DNA from: Lachnospiraceae bacterium
Lineage (GTDB): Bacteria; Bacillota; Clostridia; Lachnospirales; Lachnospiraceae
DNA length: 64,000 bases
NCBI GenBank assembly: GCA_017617545.1
Contig: JAFZVZ010000036.1
Coordinates: 21,789-85,788, forward strand
Reading direction: 5' to 3'
Part shown: in pieces, positions 7,666-16,655 of the stretch
Layout: each line of letters begins with the position of its first letter
Position numbering within the stretch: the first letter of the stretch is position 1
Notes under the pieces: model-generated
Databases searched by the model: none
The model's input: the letters and a program-made list of their open reading frames with translations, nothing else
Told to the model about the DNA's origin: nothing
Made by a program: the position numbers and the translations under genes

Positions 7666-10600
7666 CGCTCCTTCACCTCCTCTTCCGTATTTTCCGCCGA
7701 TGCGTTCTCTTCCGCTGTTTCTTCTGCAGCTGCGTTCTCAAGCTCAGCGTTCTCCGCTGCGTCCTCTGTCGTTGCTTCTGCCGCTTTCTCAGCTTCCGCT
7801 ACCTCAGCAGCTGCCTTCTCCGCTGCCGCTTTCTCCTCGGCCGCCTTCTTCATCGCAACCTTCTTGCCGTGACGCGAGCGGTGGTCATGTTCCTGCTCGG
7901 CCGCCTTTGCGGCTTTCTTCTTACGTCTGTGGCGGAAGACCACGCGATAGTTGATGAAGAATTCGCTGCCGATGATGCAGAAAATGATGATGCCGACCAG
8001 GATATCGGCAAATGCCTCGTTCAAATGCAGGATCGTCGCGATCTCCTTCGCGCCTCTGGACATGAACGCGATCAGAAGCGATGTGACAAACATGTACAGC
8101 GGGTTGAAGTGCGCCAGCCACGATACCATGATCGCGGTAAAGCCTCTGTTGCGCACCGAGTTGGCCGCCACCGTGTGGTCCGTGCCGCCGACGATCAGCC
8201 AGCCCATGAGACCGCAGATCGCGCCGGACAGGAGCATGGTACGGATGATGACCTTCTTCACATTGACGCCGATGTAGCGCGCCGTGTTCTCGCTCTCGCC
8301 GACAACCGTGAGCTCATACCCGTGCTTCGCGTAGCGCAGATAGATGTACATCACGCCGGTGAGTACGAGGACAATGATGATATTCAACAGATAATCGAAC
8401 TCTCCGATCCTCGGCAGCCAGCCCGCTTCCGTGCTCGCGTTGATGATACCGATGTTCGCGGAGCTCTTCGGGAACGCCTTGAGGATGTAGTAGGACACGA
8501 GCTGCATCGCGATGTAGTTCATCATCAGCGTGAAGAGCGTCTCGTTCGTGTTCCACCATGCTTTGAAAAATGCAGGGAGAACCGCCCAGAGGGCTCCCGC
8601 GACGACACTCGCGATCAGCATGACAAACACAAGCAAAATCGACGGGATCTTGTCGCCGATATAGATCATACACAGTGCCGAGGCAAATCCGCCGGCAAGC
8701 ACCTGACCTTCGCCGCCGATGTTCCAGAACCGCATCTTGAACGCCGGTGTCAGTGCCAGCGCGATACCGAGCAACAGCACCGTCTCCTGGAGAAGCGACC
8801 AGATACGGTTGTTCGTTCCGAACGCGCCGTCAAACATGGCCTCGTACAGCTTCACCGGCGAAATGCCGATGATCATTGCCAAAACGCCGCACAACGCGAA
8901 GCCGACCACCACGGACAGGATCCGGATCAGCCATACCCGATGCCACGGCAGCTCTTCCTTCTTGACGATATGCATCAGCGGCTCTTTCACGCGCCGATGG
9001 ACCCTGCCCGCCGCCGCGGGTGCATTGTCCGCCGCGTTCTCCGCGGCTTCCGTCACGGCATCTGCCGCTTTCTCGGATACGGCTTCCGGGGTCTGCGCAG
9101 CATTTTCCGCTGCCTCCGCAACGTTCTCTGCCGCCTTCTCCGCGGTTGCCGCTACAGTATCCGCCGCCGCGTTTCCTGAGGTCATCGCCAGACCGATCTC
9201 CTCCTTCGTGGTGCTCTTGGCATCCACGATGCAGGCAACCTTGCCGGCGCTGACGACCATGATGCGGTCGCAAAGTTCAAGAAGAACGTCCAGGTCCTCG
9301 CCGACGAAGATGACGGCGGTTCCCAGCTTCTTCTGTTCATTCAGCAAATTATAAATCGTGAAGGAGGAATTGATGTCCAGTCCGCGCACGGGATAAGCAG
9401 CCATCAGCACCGCCGGTGCCGAGGCGATCTCGCGGCCGACCAGGACCTTCTGCACATTACCGCCCGAGAGACGGCGGACCGGCGTCTTGGCGCTCGGCGT
9501 CACAACCTCGAGGTCGTTGATGATCGTCTCCGCAAGGCCGCGGGGATCATCACGGTTTAAGAGAACTCCCGAGCCCTTGTTGTAGCTGCGGAGCATCATG
9601 TTGTCGATGATGTCCATGTTGCCGACGAGGCCCATGCCGAGACGGTCCTCGGGAACGAACGACAGACGCACACCCAGGTTGCGGATCTGCATCGGGTTCT
9701 TGCCGATCAGGTCCTCGATCTTGTCATTTTTCGGATTGTTGTACAGGATCTTGCCTTCGGACACCTGCTGCAGTCCGGCGATCGCCTCGAGAAGCTCACG
9801 CTGGCCGCTGCCCGCGATACCGGCGATACCGAGGATCTCTCCGCCTCTCGCCGTAAAATTGATGTTCGACAACACCGTCGCGCCCTCGCGGTTCACGACC
9901 TTGAGGTCCTTCACCTCCAGTCGGTCGATCGGGTTCGTGACCTCGCTGCGCTCGATGTTCAGGCTGATCTTCTTGCCGACCATCATCTCCGTCAGTTCGG
10001 AGATGGACGTCCTCGCGGTCTCCACGGTGCCGACATAGCGTCCCTTGCAAAGCACGGCAACCTTCTGCGAGAGCGACATGACCTCGTTCAGCTTGTGCGT
10101 GATAATGATGATGGATTTGCCGTCGTCGCGCATGCGTCGAAGGACGGCGAACAGCTTCTCCGTCTCCTGCGGCGTCAGCACGGCCGTCGGCTCATCGAGG
10201 ATCAGAATGTCCGCGCCGCGGTACAGAACCTTGATGATCTCCACGGTCTGCTTCTCCGACACCGACATGTCGTAGATCTTCTTATTCGGGTCGAGCTCGA
10301 ACCCGTAGCGCTCGCTGATCGTGCGCACGCGCTCCGCGTACGTCTTGATGTTATAGCGACCCTCATCCTTGAGGCCGAGGACGACATTTTCCGTCGCAGT
10401 AAACACATCCACCAGTTTGAAATGCTGGTGGATCATGCCGATCCCGTGGGCAAATGCGTCGCGCGGCGAGCCGATGGAGACTTCCTCGCCGTTGACATAG
10501 ATCTTGCCGCTGTCCGGATAGTAAATGCCGGCGATCATGTTCATCAAGGTCGTCTTGCCGCTTCCGTTCTCACCGAGGATGGAGAGGATCTCTCCCCGCT

Positions 10601-10730
10601 CCACGCGGAAACTCACATTGTCGTTGGCAACAACCTTGCCGAAAGATTTGGTGATGCCGACCAGCTCGATCGCGGGAACGGCATTGCGCACTTCCGTCCG
10701 TACCAATTCCGTGTTGTCGTGTTCGTTCAC
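7662..10730 (-). CDS. Fused nucleoside ABC transporter ATPase plus permease (NupO-NupP-like)
   Basis: A 1022-residue fusion. Residues 1-525 are a double ABC ATPase: first Walker A GENGSGKTT (53-61) with ILILDEPTAVLTPQE; second half with GIAGSGQREL and LSGGNVQKVLVGREIA. The first signature is degenerate (MSVSEKQTVEI), as often in this family. Residues about 526-600 are an Ala/Glu-rich linker. Residues about 600-935 are a YufP/NupP-like permease with multiple membrane spans (LLQETVLLLGIALALTPAFKMRFWNIGGEGQ). The last 90 residues are a Lys/Ala/Glu-rich cytoplasmic tail. Usually ATPase and permease are separate genes, and no internal RBS is evident. The start is GTG 10728-10730 with AGGAGGAAGTCT upstream. 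Confidence 0.9.
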   Translation of the reverse strand: MNEHDNTELVRTEVRNAVPAIELVGITKSFGKVVANDNVSFRVERGEILSILGENGSGKTTLMNMIAGIYYPDSGKIYVNGEEVSIGSPRDAFAHGIGMIHQHFKLVDVFTATENVVLGLKDEGRYNIKTYAERVRTISERYGFELDPNKKIYDMSVSEKQTVEIIKVLYRGADILILDEPTAVLTPQETEKLFAVLRRMRDDGKSIIIITHKLNEVMSLSQKVAVLCKGRYVGTVETARTSISELTEMMVGKKISLNIERSEVTNPIDRLEVKDLKVVNREGATVLSNINFTARGGEILGIAGIAGSGQRELLEAIAGLQQVSEGKILYNNPKNDKIEDLIGKNPMQIRNLGVRLSFVPEDRLGMGLVGNMDIIDNMMLRSYNKGSGVLLNRDDPRGLAETIINDLEVVTPSAKTPVRRLSGGNVQKVLVGREIASAPAVLMAAYPVRGLDINSSFTIYNLLNEQKKLGTAVIFVGEDLDVLLELCDRIMVVSAGKVACIVDAKSTTKEEIGLAMTSGNAAADTVAATAEKAAENVAEAAENAAQTPEAVSEKAADAVTEAAENAADNAPAAAGRVHRRVKEPLMHIVKKEELPWHRVWLIRILSVVVGFALCGVLAMIIGISPVKLYEAMFDGAFGTNNRIWSLLQETVLLLGIALALTPAFKMRFWNIGGEGQVLAGGFASALCMIYIGDKIPSILLVFVMLIASVVAGALWAVLPAFFKAWWNTNETLFTLMMNYIAMQLVSYYILKAFPKSSANIGIINASTEAGWLPRIGEFDYLLNIIIVLVLTGVMYIYLRYAKHGYELTVVGESENTARYIGVNVKKVIIRTMLLSGAICGLMGWLIVGGTDHTVAANSVRNRGFTAIMVSWLAHFNPLYMFVTSLLIAFMSRGAKEIATILHLNEAFADILVGIIIFCIIGSEFFINYRVVFRHRRKKKAAKAAEQEHDHRSRHGKKVAMKKAAEEKAAAEKAAAEVAEAEKAAEATTEDAAENAELENAAAEETAEENASAENTEEEVKER

Positions 10731-10860
10731 AGACTTCCTCCTGAAACCACTTCAGCGGGGCGCTACGGCCCCGCCGAAAGGATTGGGATAGATGCGGTCA
10801 CTCCGCATCATTTTTTCTTAATTCATCGGAAAATTCCGACCGGTCAACGTCAAACCGCGA
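10731..10860 (-). other. Intercistronic hairpins between BMP lipoprotein and ATPase genes
   Basis: Two stable stems: GATGCGG/CCGCATC and GCGGGGC/GCCCCGC. Neither is followed by a T tract on the minus strand, so they may act as mRNA stabilisers or partial attenuators that keep the lipoprotein in excess over the transporter. Confidence 0.45.
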
Positions 10861-12060
10861 TCACTCGCCGAAGTTCACGTTCAGAAGCGTGATACCGTCG
10901 ATCTGGAGATCGAACGCGGGAGCGCTTCTCTTCTCGGACTCATGGAAGTAACCGTCGCTGATAACTTCCGTATCCGGAGTAAAGTTCTTATCGTAGTCAA
11001 CGTCTGCCTTGTAGGAATCAAGCTTCTTGCCTTCCACGGTGAACGTGTTGGTATCGAACACCTTGATCTTGCCGGCCTTGAGGTCAGCAACAACGGCGTC
11101 AACCTTCTCCTTCGTTCCCGGAGCGGCAGCCTTCTCGTTGATGGCGGAAAGCTCTACGGAACCCTCGGCAAAACCGCCGGTCCAGTCAACAGCGATCTCC
11201 TTGCCTTCCTTCACGCAGTTGTAAACATACTCATAGTACTTAGCCCAGTTGATTCTCGAAGATACGATGAACGTGTTCGGGCAAGCCGAAACGGTGCTTC
11301 CGTTGTAGGATACGTTCGGAACACCGGCGGTCTCGCAGGCCGTCGGAGCGCCCATGGAGTCTGCATGCTGGCTGATCAGTACGCAACCCTGCGAGATCAG
11401 AGCGTTCGCAGCTTCCTTCTCAAAACCTTCGTTGTACCAGGAACCGGTGAACTGAACCTTCATCGTAACCGAAGGGCAAACCGACTTAGCGCCGAGGTAG
11501 AACGAGGTGTAACCCGAGATAACCTCTGCGTAGGTGAATGCGCCGACATAACCCATGACAGCCTGCTCAGCGGTGATCTTGCCTTCCTCGATCATCTGGT
11601 TGAGCTTGAGACCTGCAGCAACACCGGCTGCGTAACGGCCTTCGTAAATGTTGGCAAATGCGTTGTGGAAGTTCGGAAGGTTCTCCGTATGCGCCTTCGT
11701 ACCGGTCGCATGGCAGAACTGAACATCCTTGAACTGCTTCGCAGCCTGGATCAGATAATCCTCATGACCGAACGAGTCGGCAATGATGATCGTGCATCCG
11801 CGGTCAACAAGGTCCTTGCATGCATCGTAGCATACGTTGGACTCGTCAACGTTGGTCTTGTAAATAACCTGGTCTTCGGAAAGGCCGAGGTTCTTCTGCA
11901 TTTCCTTCATCGCGTCAATGAAGTTCTTGTCGTACGTAGAGTTCTCATCGTGCAGACAGATCAAACCGATCTTGATCTTGCCCGTCTCCTCCTCTTTACC
12001 GCAGGCTGCAAGGCTCAGAGCCGCAACCACGCAGAGGATCAATACCATGATCTTCTTCAT
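10861..12060 (-). CDS. BMP family ABC transporter substrate-binding lipoprotein
   Basis: Extracytoplasmic solute-binding lipoprotein of the BmpA/PnrA (Bmp, PF02608) family, 399 aa. The signal peptide MKKIMVLILCVVAALSLAAC ends in lipobox LAAC with lipidated Cys20. Typical segments are KIGLICLHDENSTYDKNF and the repeated aromatic ligand-site regions (GYVGAFTYAEVISGYTSFYLGA). The frame is open farther upstream, but AAAGGAGTG directly precedes ATG 12058-12060 and the signal peptide starts there. It binds substrate, probably a nucleoside, for the fused transporter downstream. Confidence 0.93.
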   Translation of the reverse strand: MKKIMVLILCVVAALSLAACGKEEETGKIKIGLICLHDENSTYDKNFIDAMKEMQKNLGLSEDQVIYKTNVDESNVCYDACKDLVDRGCTIIIADSFGHEDYLIQAAKQFKDVQFCHATGTKAHTENLPNFHNAFANIYEGRYAAGVAAGLKLNQMIEEGKITAEQAVMGYVGAFTYAEVISGYTSFYLGAKSVCPSVTMKVQFTGSWYNEGFEKEAANALISQGCVLISQHADSMGAPTACETAGVPNVSYNGSTVSACPNTFIVSSRINWAKYYEYVYNCVKEGKEIAVDWTGGFAEGSVELSAINEKAAAPGTKEKVDAVVADLKAGKIKVFDTNTFTVEGKKLDSYKADVDYDKNFTPDTEVISDGYFHESEKRSAPAFDLQIDGITLLNVNFGE

Positions 12061-12177
12061 CTGAACACTCCTTTGCTGTGTATATTGGGAGTTCCGAAAA
12101 CCCGCAGCTCCCTGTTTGCGGAACCGCTTCGGACCCGTCTCGGGACCGCCCCGGTTTTCCCGCAAAACTATGCCTTG

Positions 12178-12206
12178 ATTATAGACTTATTACGTCGGAA
12201 AATCAA
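12178..12206 (-). promoter_or_regulatory. Promoter of the BMP transporter operon
   Basis: Minus strand TTGATT (12201-12206), 17-bp spacer, perfect TATAAT (12178-12183). It leaves a leader of about 110 nt with two hairpins (around GGTCCCGAGACGGGTCC and GGGAG...CTCCC) that do not match a riboswitch class I know. Confidence 0.7.
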
Positions 12207-12207
12207 G

Positions 12208-12249
12208 GGAAACTGTGGCGGAAAATACAACATTTTCCCCACAGTTTCC
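12208..12249 (-). terminator. Long inverted repeat after the AI-2E transporter gene
   Basis: About 18-20 bp arms (GGAAACTGTGG.GGAAAAT and its complement) around a five-base loop, with one small mismatch. On the minus strand it is followed by CTTGATTTT. The inner part of each arm is the over-represented GGAAAATG word. Confidence 0.55.
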
Positions 12250-12317
12250 TCTCTCTGTTACACTGTATTTACTTTCTGTTTCCGCTGTCAGTCACAGGGT
12301 ATTTACATTGACAAATC

Positions 12318-14258
12318 CTACTGTTTTTCTTCGGTTTCCGTCTCTGTCTCAGACACCGTTCCGGTCAGCTCTTTCTCCGCCTCAGTCGCTGTCTCGACAA
12401 GCTCTTCGGCAGTGGTCTCACCGGTCTCCTCAGAGGTTTCCGCGGACGGATCTTCGTCCGCCTCAGGCGTTTTGTCCTTCTTTACGGAACCGGGCAGCGG
12501 CTTGTTGCCGTGCTCGTCCCAGTCCTCCTCGGCCTCCTCCACCATGCGGCGGATCAGACCGCGCACCGTCGTGCGCTTCGGTCTGCGCGTCGCCTCATGC
12601 TCGCGCTCCAGCTCATCGGCGATGCCGTTGTCGTTGAGATCCTCCTCGCCGCCGGACATCAGCCACTCGCGCTCCAGGCGCTTCTCACGTTCCACACCGG
12701 ACTCGAGATCGCTGTACGCGGACAGGTCGAGATCGCCGCTGTCATCATCCGAATCGAGCAGACCTGTTCCCTGCAGGAACGTCCTCGTCGCGCCGGTTCG
12801 GCGATGCCTCCTCTTTCTCTTGTTTCCGGTCACGGCAGCCGCGGATTCCTCCGCCGCCACAGCCGCCGCCTGCTGCGCGTCAAGCGCATCGGATTCGGCA
12901 ACCAACCTCTCCGTCACGAGGTCGACGCTCATGGCGTGGTTCGCGATCACCGCGCTCGGATGCGTCACGTACTCGCGTGTCTCAGTCGGAAGGTTCTTGC
13001 TCTCAAGGCGAACCTCAAGATACGATTTGGTAAGATAGTATACAAGGGCACAGGTCGGTGTCGCGAGGATCAGTCCGGGGATGCCGAACAATCCGCCGCC
13101 CAACATACATGCGCACAGCACGTACAGCGGACGAAGGCCGACCTTCTTGCCTACGATATGCGGGTCGAGAATGTTGCCGTCAAACTGCTGCAGCGCGACG
13201 ACGAACAAGGCGAACACAAGACCGTGCAGCGGCTGGATCGAGAAGATCAGGATCGCGCACGGGATACCGCCGAGGAACGGTCCGAAGAACGGGATCACGT
13301 TCGTTACACCGACGATCACGCTGACCAGCACCTTGTACTGTCCGATCGCGTCGAACCAGTATCCGAGGATCGTGGTACCGATGAAGCAGAGGATACCGAT
13401 GATCAGGGAATCCAGCATTTTCCCGAGAATGGCCGCCGAATAGATGATGTTAGCCTTGTGCAGCGTCTGGATCGCATTTTTCGAAGTACGCTTCGGCAGG
13501 ATCGCGAAGAACAGCTTCTTGCACAGACCGATGTAGTACTCCTTGCTCACCAGAAGATATACGCTGACGATCGTTCCGACAAGCCAGATGTAAAGAACCC
13601 GAACCACCGTCCACGTGCTCGAGAGCACAAACTTCGTGGCGTCGCCGGCCATGTCGATATTCATGTGCTTGGTAATGATCTCGGCGATCTTCTTCGTATC
13701 GCTGAACTTGTCCGTGATCGGCGAAAGCACCTCCGCCACACGCGGGTTGCTCAGCAGGTACTCGTCGATCGTCTTCTTCAACTGCTCCAGGTACCCGGCC
13801 AGGTTCACGGCGAGTGCCTCGACGCTCTTCGCCAGCTCCGGGATGATCGTGATCAGCAACAACGCGATGATCGAGAGCACGACCAGAAGCGTGATCAGTA
13901 CGCTGAACCGTCTCACTCTCCCGCGGGTTTTGATCATCCACTCGGAGTCGATCGGCTCATTCTTCCGGTTTCTGGTCGCGAACTTCATCAACCGTGTTTC
14001 CACGAAACGCACCAGAGGCGACATGATGAACGCGAAGACGAAACCGGCGATCGCCGGTCCCAGCGCCCGGAAAATGTTCTTGATGAGCTTGCCGATCGCC
14101 GGCAGCTTCAGCAAGAAAAACAACAGAAGCATGAGGGCCGTCAGAACCATGAACGCGACCACGCCTTGCGGCGCATAGTCTTTGATCCGGCTCAGGTTCC
14201 GTTTGGTCCGCATGTTTCGCTTTGTGCGGTTCATAGCCCGCTCATTGTTTTTTTCCAT
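12318..14258 (-). CDS. AI-2E family transporter (PF01594) with long acidic C-terminal tail
   Basis: Polytopic membrane protein of 646 aa. Residues about 25-430 match the AI-2E/UPF0118 exporter pattern: paired N-terminal hydrophobic segments, a coiled linker (LAVNLAGYLEQLKKTIDEYLL), and C-terminal spans with GVTNVIPFFGPFLGGIPCAILI and the QQFDGNILDPHIVGKKVGLRPLYVL signature. The last 210 residues are hydrophilic, first with Arg-rich then Glu/Thr-rich sequence, and presumably cytoplasmic; this tail is far longer than usual. AGGGAGG precedes ATG. Substrate unknown: family members move autoinducer-2, sodium/proton or other solutes. Confidence 0.85.
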   Translation of the reverse strand: MEKNNERAMNRTKRNMRTKRNLSRIKDYAPQGVVAFMVLTALMLLLFFLLKLPAIGKLIKNIFRALGPAIAGFVFAFIMSPLVRFVETRLMKFATRNRKNEPIDSEWMIKTRGRVRRFSVLITLLVVLSIIALLLITIIPELAKSVEALAVNLAGYLEQLKKTIDEYLLSNPRVAEVLSPITDKFSDTKKIAEIITKHMNIDMAGDATKFVLSSTWTVVRVLYIWLVGTIVSVYLLVSKEYYIGLCKKLFFAILPKRTSKNAIQTLHKANIIYSAAILGKMLDSLIIGILCFIGTTILGYWFDAIGQYKVLVSVIVGVTNVIPFFGPFLGGIPCAILIFSIQPLHGLVFALFVVALQQFDGNILDPHIVGKKVGLRPLYVLCACMLGGGLFGIPGLILATPTCALVYYLTKSYLEVRLESKNLPTETREYVTHPSAVIANHAMSVDLVTERLVAESDALDAQQAAAVAAEESAAAVTGNKRKRRHRRTGATRTFLQGTGLLDSDDDSGDLDLSAYSDLESGVEREKRLEREWLMSGGEEDLNDNGIADELEREHEATRRPKRTTVRGLIRRMVEEAEEDWDEHGNKPLPGSVKKDKTPEADEDPSAETSEETGETTAEELVETATEAEKELTGTVSETETETEEKQ

Positions 14259-14289
14259 GCGAAAAAAACCTCCCTTTCTTTGGGCATAG

Positions 14290-14647
14290 CCCGAGATCGG
14301 AGCATTTTACGAACAAAACGGTCCCTGATGCGCGCGAAAGAAAACTCTTTCCCCATCACGGGCAACCGCAGCCAGAGCATCAGTCGTTCCCTCGACGCCC
14401 GAAATCAATCCCGCTCCCGGTGGCTACGGACGAACCCTCGAACAAATTCTCGGGATGCGCCGTAAAATGTGGGGAGGCGCGGTCGCGCTCGCAAAAGCGG
14501 GCGGTTCCGCAGGAACGGGAGAACATAGGCGTGGGGTCATCGCGACGAGCTCGATGACCGTGCGTCTCAACCTGCGGGGAATCGCTATGGCGACTGCAAC
14601 CCGCAGGGAAACTGCATATCAATATGTTCGGATAAAACATTCCGTCA
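14290..14647 (-). ncRNA. Candidate structured leader or small RNA upstream of the AI-2E gene
   Basis: A 526-bp stretch without a credible gene (14259-14784) contains a promoter at 14654-14682 (minus). The transcript would run through dense secondary structure before the AI-2E ATG at 14258. Visible stems include CCTGCGGG/CCCGCAGG with inner TCGC/GCGA (about 14570-14612), GTCATCG/CGATGAC (about 14535-14560), GTTCC/GGAAC (about 14504-14518), and GCGCC/GGCGC (about 14458-14482). I cannot assign a class; 6S RNA and clostridial leader RNAs are possibilities. The 126-codon minus ORF here has no coding character. Confidence 0.4.
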
Positions 14648-14653
14648 CTGTAT

Positions 14654-14682
14654 ATACTACGCCATTCCCGCGTCCCTTGCAA
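14654..14682 (-). promoter_or_regulatory. Promoter for the structured leader/AI-2E transcript
   Basis: Minus strand TTGCAA (14677-14682), 17-bp spacer, TAGTAT (14654-14659). The predicted start is near 14647, almost 390 nt before the AI-2E start codon. Confidence 0.5.
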
Positions 14683-14696
14683 GAGAAAAATAAAGG

Positions 14697-14722
14697 GCGC
14701 CGGCACAAATGCCGACGCCCTC
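14697..14722 (-). terminator. Terminator of the 14785 lipoprotein gene
   Basis: Stem GGGCGTCGGCA / TGCCGGCGCCC with TTTG loop, followed on the minus strand by TTTATTTTT. Confidence 0.8.
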
Positions 14723-14784
14723 AGGTAATTCGTTACTGTTCTGTGTGATCGCTCACACATTGATCGAAATCCGATCCGTCAGGA

Positions 14785-16509
14785 TCAGTTCTCCTTCATG
14801 TTCGTAACCGACTCGCAAACAGACTTTGCAAGATCTGCACTGCCGATAACGGAAATACCTACGTAGGTGTCACCGGTTCTCTGGATGCATGCAAACATGC
14901 CGTCCGTAAGCTTGTAGATCGACCAGCCGTTCGTCGGATCGAGCTTCTCATACGCGGAAGCGTACTGCTCAAGCAGAGCCTGGAACTGCGCATCCGGAAC
15001 ACCGGTCATATCCATGGTCGTAAACTGTACATAATCGCTGCCCTTCGAAAGCATCAGCTCACCTTCCGAAGCATCGAACAACGTCCAGTCGCCTGCAAGA
15101 TCAAACGTAATGGTCTTGCCGTTTTCCATCGCGATCGTAGCCTTGCCGTTCGAGTAACCGGTTCCGTTATCAACGTCAGCCGGGGTAGGAGTAGGATCGC
15201 TCGGAACATCCGTCGGCTCCGGAGTAGGCGTAGCCGGAACATCCGTAGGAGCCGGTGCCTCGGTAGGAGTCGGGGTAGGATCGTCGATCACGATCGGAGT
15301 AGGCGTAAGGTCCGGATTCGGATTCGGAACCGGATTCAGGGAAAGAAGCGGAACAACGATGTCAGCGATCTCCTTGACGCTCATAACACCGTCCGGAGCC
15401 TTGACGTCAGGATTGCCGGGCTTCACGGTGAGCTTCAGGCTCATGGAACCCTTCGAATCCTCAGCATCCGAAGCAAGCTTCAGATCTGCGACATAGGTGT
15501 CATCATCAACCGCAACGCGGATGGTCGACTTCAACGGAACCTCGCCCTCAAATGCCTTGATCTTCTCAATCGCGTCATCGAGTTCCTTGGTCATCTCATT
15601 GATCTGCTCATCGGTGATCACAGCCTGAGCTGCCTCTTCCTCGTACTGCTTCTTCATCTTGTCGAACTGCTCGTTCAGCTTCATATCCTTCACGGACTGG
15701 ATCATCTGATCAAGCTGCTCCTCGGTAAGACCGTAGTCCTTGCCGATCTCCAAAGCGTCTGCCTTGTAGGTCGAAACAAGCTTATCAAAGTACTTCTCGA
15801 CATCAAAATTGAAATCCGTAACGGACTTCTTGGAATCCTCGAAGATACCCTTGAAATCGCTCTTGATGAAATCACGGATCGCCGTGACAGCCTGAGCGTA
15901 GTCTTCCTTGGTCTTCAGAACTGCGGTGTAATCGCCGTCCTCGCCTTCCTGCTTCGTGTTCTTGAGCATGTTCTCGAACAGGCTTACGAACGAGTTCACA
16001 TAGTTCTTCTGGAGCTTGTCATTGTAATCAGGCAAGTCATCCGGAAGCGGGAACTTGAACCAGCCGAGCTTGGAAGTGTCAAGCGAACCCTTCAGAGCCT
16101 CAGCCTGATCCGGGCTCATGGTAACCATCAGCTTCATAGCCTCATCGGCAATACCCTTGAGGTTGATGTAGAGATTGCTGTCCACAACCTTGGCAATGTC
16201 GTTGAGCGCCACGCTCATCTTCTGGCCCTTCACGTCGATGTCAAGGGAAAGACCGAAGCTGCAGGACTTGCTCGCTGCATCAACATCGTAAGTGATCGCA
16301 CCCTTGCCGGTCTGGCCGTCAAAGTCAAATGCGAACTCTGCCGTAACTACACCGGAAGTGGTGTTGCCCATAGCTTCAAGCATGTCAAACATGTCACCCT
16401 TGACAAGCTTCGGCTTGGGATTCTCATCTTCCCCATCCTTGCTTCCGCAACCTGCGAGAAGCGTAACGGAGAGGCAGAGAACCATAAGCAATGCTATAAG
16501 TTTCTTCAT
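14785..16509 (-). CDS. Putative lipoprotein of unknown function
   Basis: A 574-residue exported lipoprotein: signal peptide with lipobox LLAGC (Cys21). The middle (about 30-380) is rich in beta-strand and charged helical segments with repeated Lys/Asp/Glu, resembling LppX/LolA-like surface lipoproteins only loosely (TSGVVTAEFAFDFDGQTGKGAITYDVD). Residues about 395-450 are a Pro/Thr-rich linker with repeated PTPT, likely a cell-wall-spanning stalk. A small C-terminal domain (about 455-574) follows. RBS GGAGG lies before ATG. It is monocistronic, with its own promoter and terminator. I do not recognise the family. Confidence 0.8.
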   Translation of the reverse strand: MKKLIALLMVLCLSVTLLAGCGSKDGEDENPKPKLVKGDMFDMLEAMGNTTSGVVTAEFAFDFDGQTGKGAITYDVDAASKSCSFGLSLDIDVKGQKMSVALNDIAKVVDSNLYINLKGIADEAMKLMVTMSPDQAEALKGSLDTSKLGWFKFPLPDDLPDYNDKLQKNYVNSFVSLFENMLKNTKQEGEDGDYTAVLKTKEDYAQAVTAIRDFIKSDFKGIFEDSKKSVTDFNFDVEKYFDKLVSTYKADALEIGKDYGLTEEQLDQMIQSVKDMKLNEQFDKMKKQYEEEAAQAVITDEQINEMTKELDDAIEKIKAFEGEVPLKSTIRVAVDDDTYVADLKLASDAEDSKGSMSLKLTVKPGNPDVKAPDGVMSVKEIADIVVPLLSLNPVPNPNPDLTPTPIVIDDPTPTPTEAPAPTDVPATPTPEPTDVPSDPTPTPADVDNGTGYSNGKATIAMENGKTITFDLAGDWTLFDASEGELMLSKGSDYVQFTTMDMTGVPDAQFQALLEQYASAYEKLDPTNGWSIYKLTDGMFACIQRTGDTYVGISVIGSADLAKSVCESVTNMKEN

Positions 16510-16577
16510 TCTTTTTTTCCTCCGTAAAATCTGTTCCTATACTGCAGGGAAATACCATTTACCGTCCCCACGGACTA

Positions 16578-16606
16578 ATAATACTCCATTGCGCCGAAAA
16601 AATCAA
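16578..16606 (-). promoter_or_regulatory. Promoter of the 14785 lipoprotein gene
   Basis: Minus strand TTGATT (16601-16606), 17-bp spacer, TATTAT (16578-16583), about 65 bp upstream of the start codon. Confidence 0.6.
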
Positions 16607-16655
16607 TACTTTTTCGCAAATGTGAAGGGACTGTGAACACCGCGCGGATACGGTT

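Noticed and set aside
12061-12177. Purine riboswitch in the BMP lipoprotein leader
   Set aside because: The leader has hairpins but none of the conserved purine aptamer loop sequences.
14380-14760. 126-codon minus-strand ORF as a gene
   Set aside because: Its sequence is compositionally odd, it begins within the previous terminator region, has no RBS, and the DNA is explained by stems.
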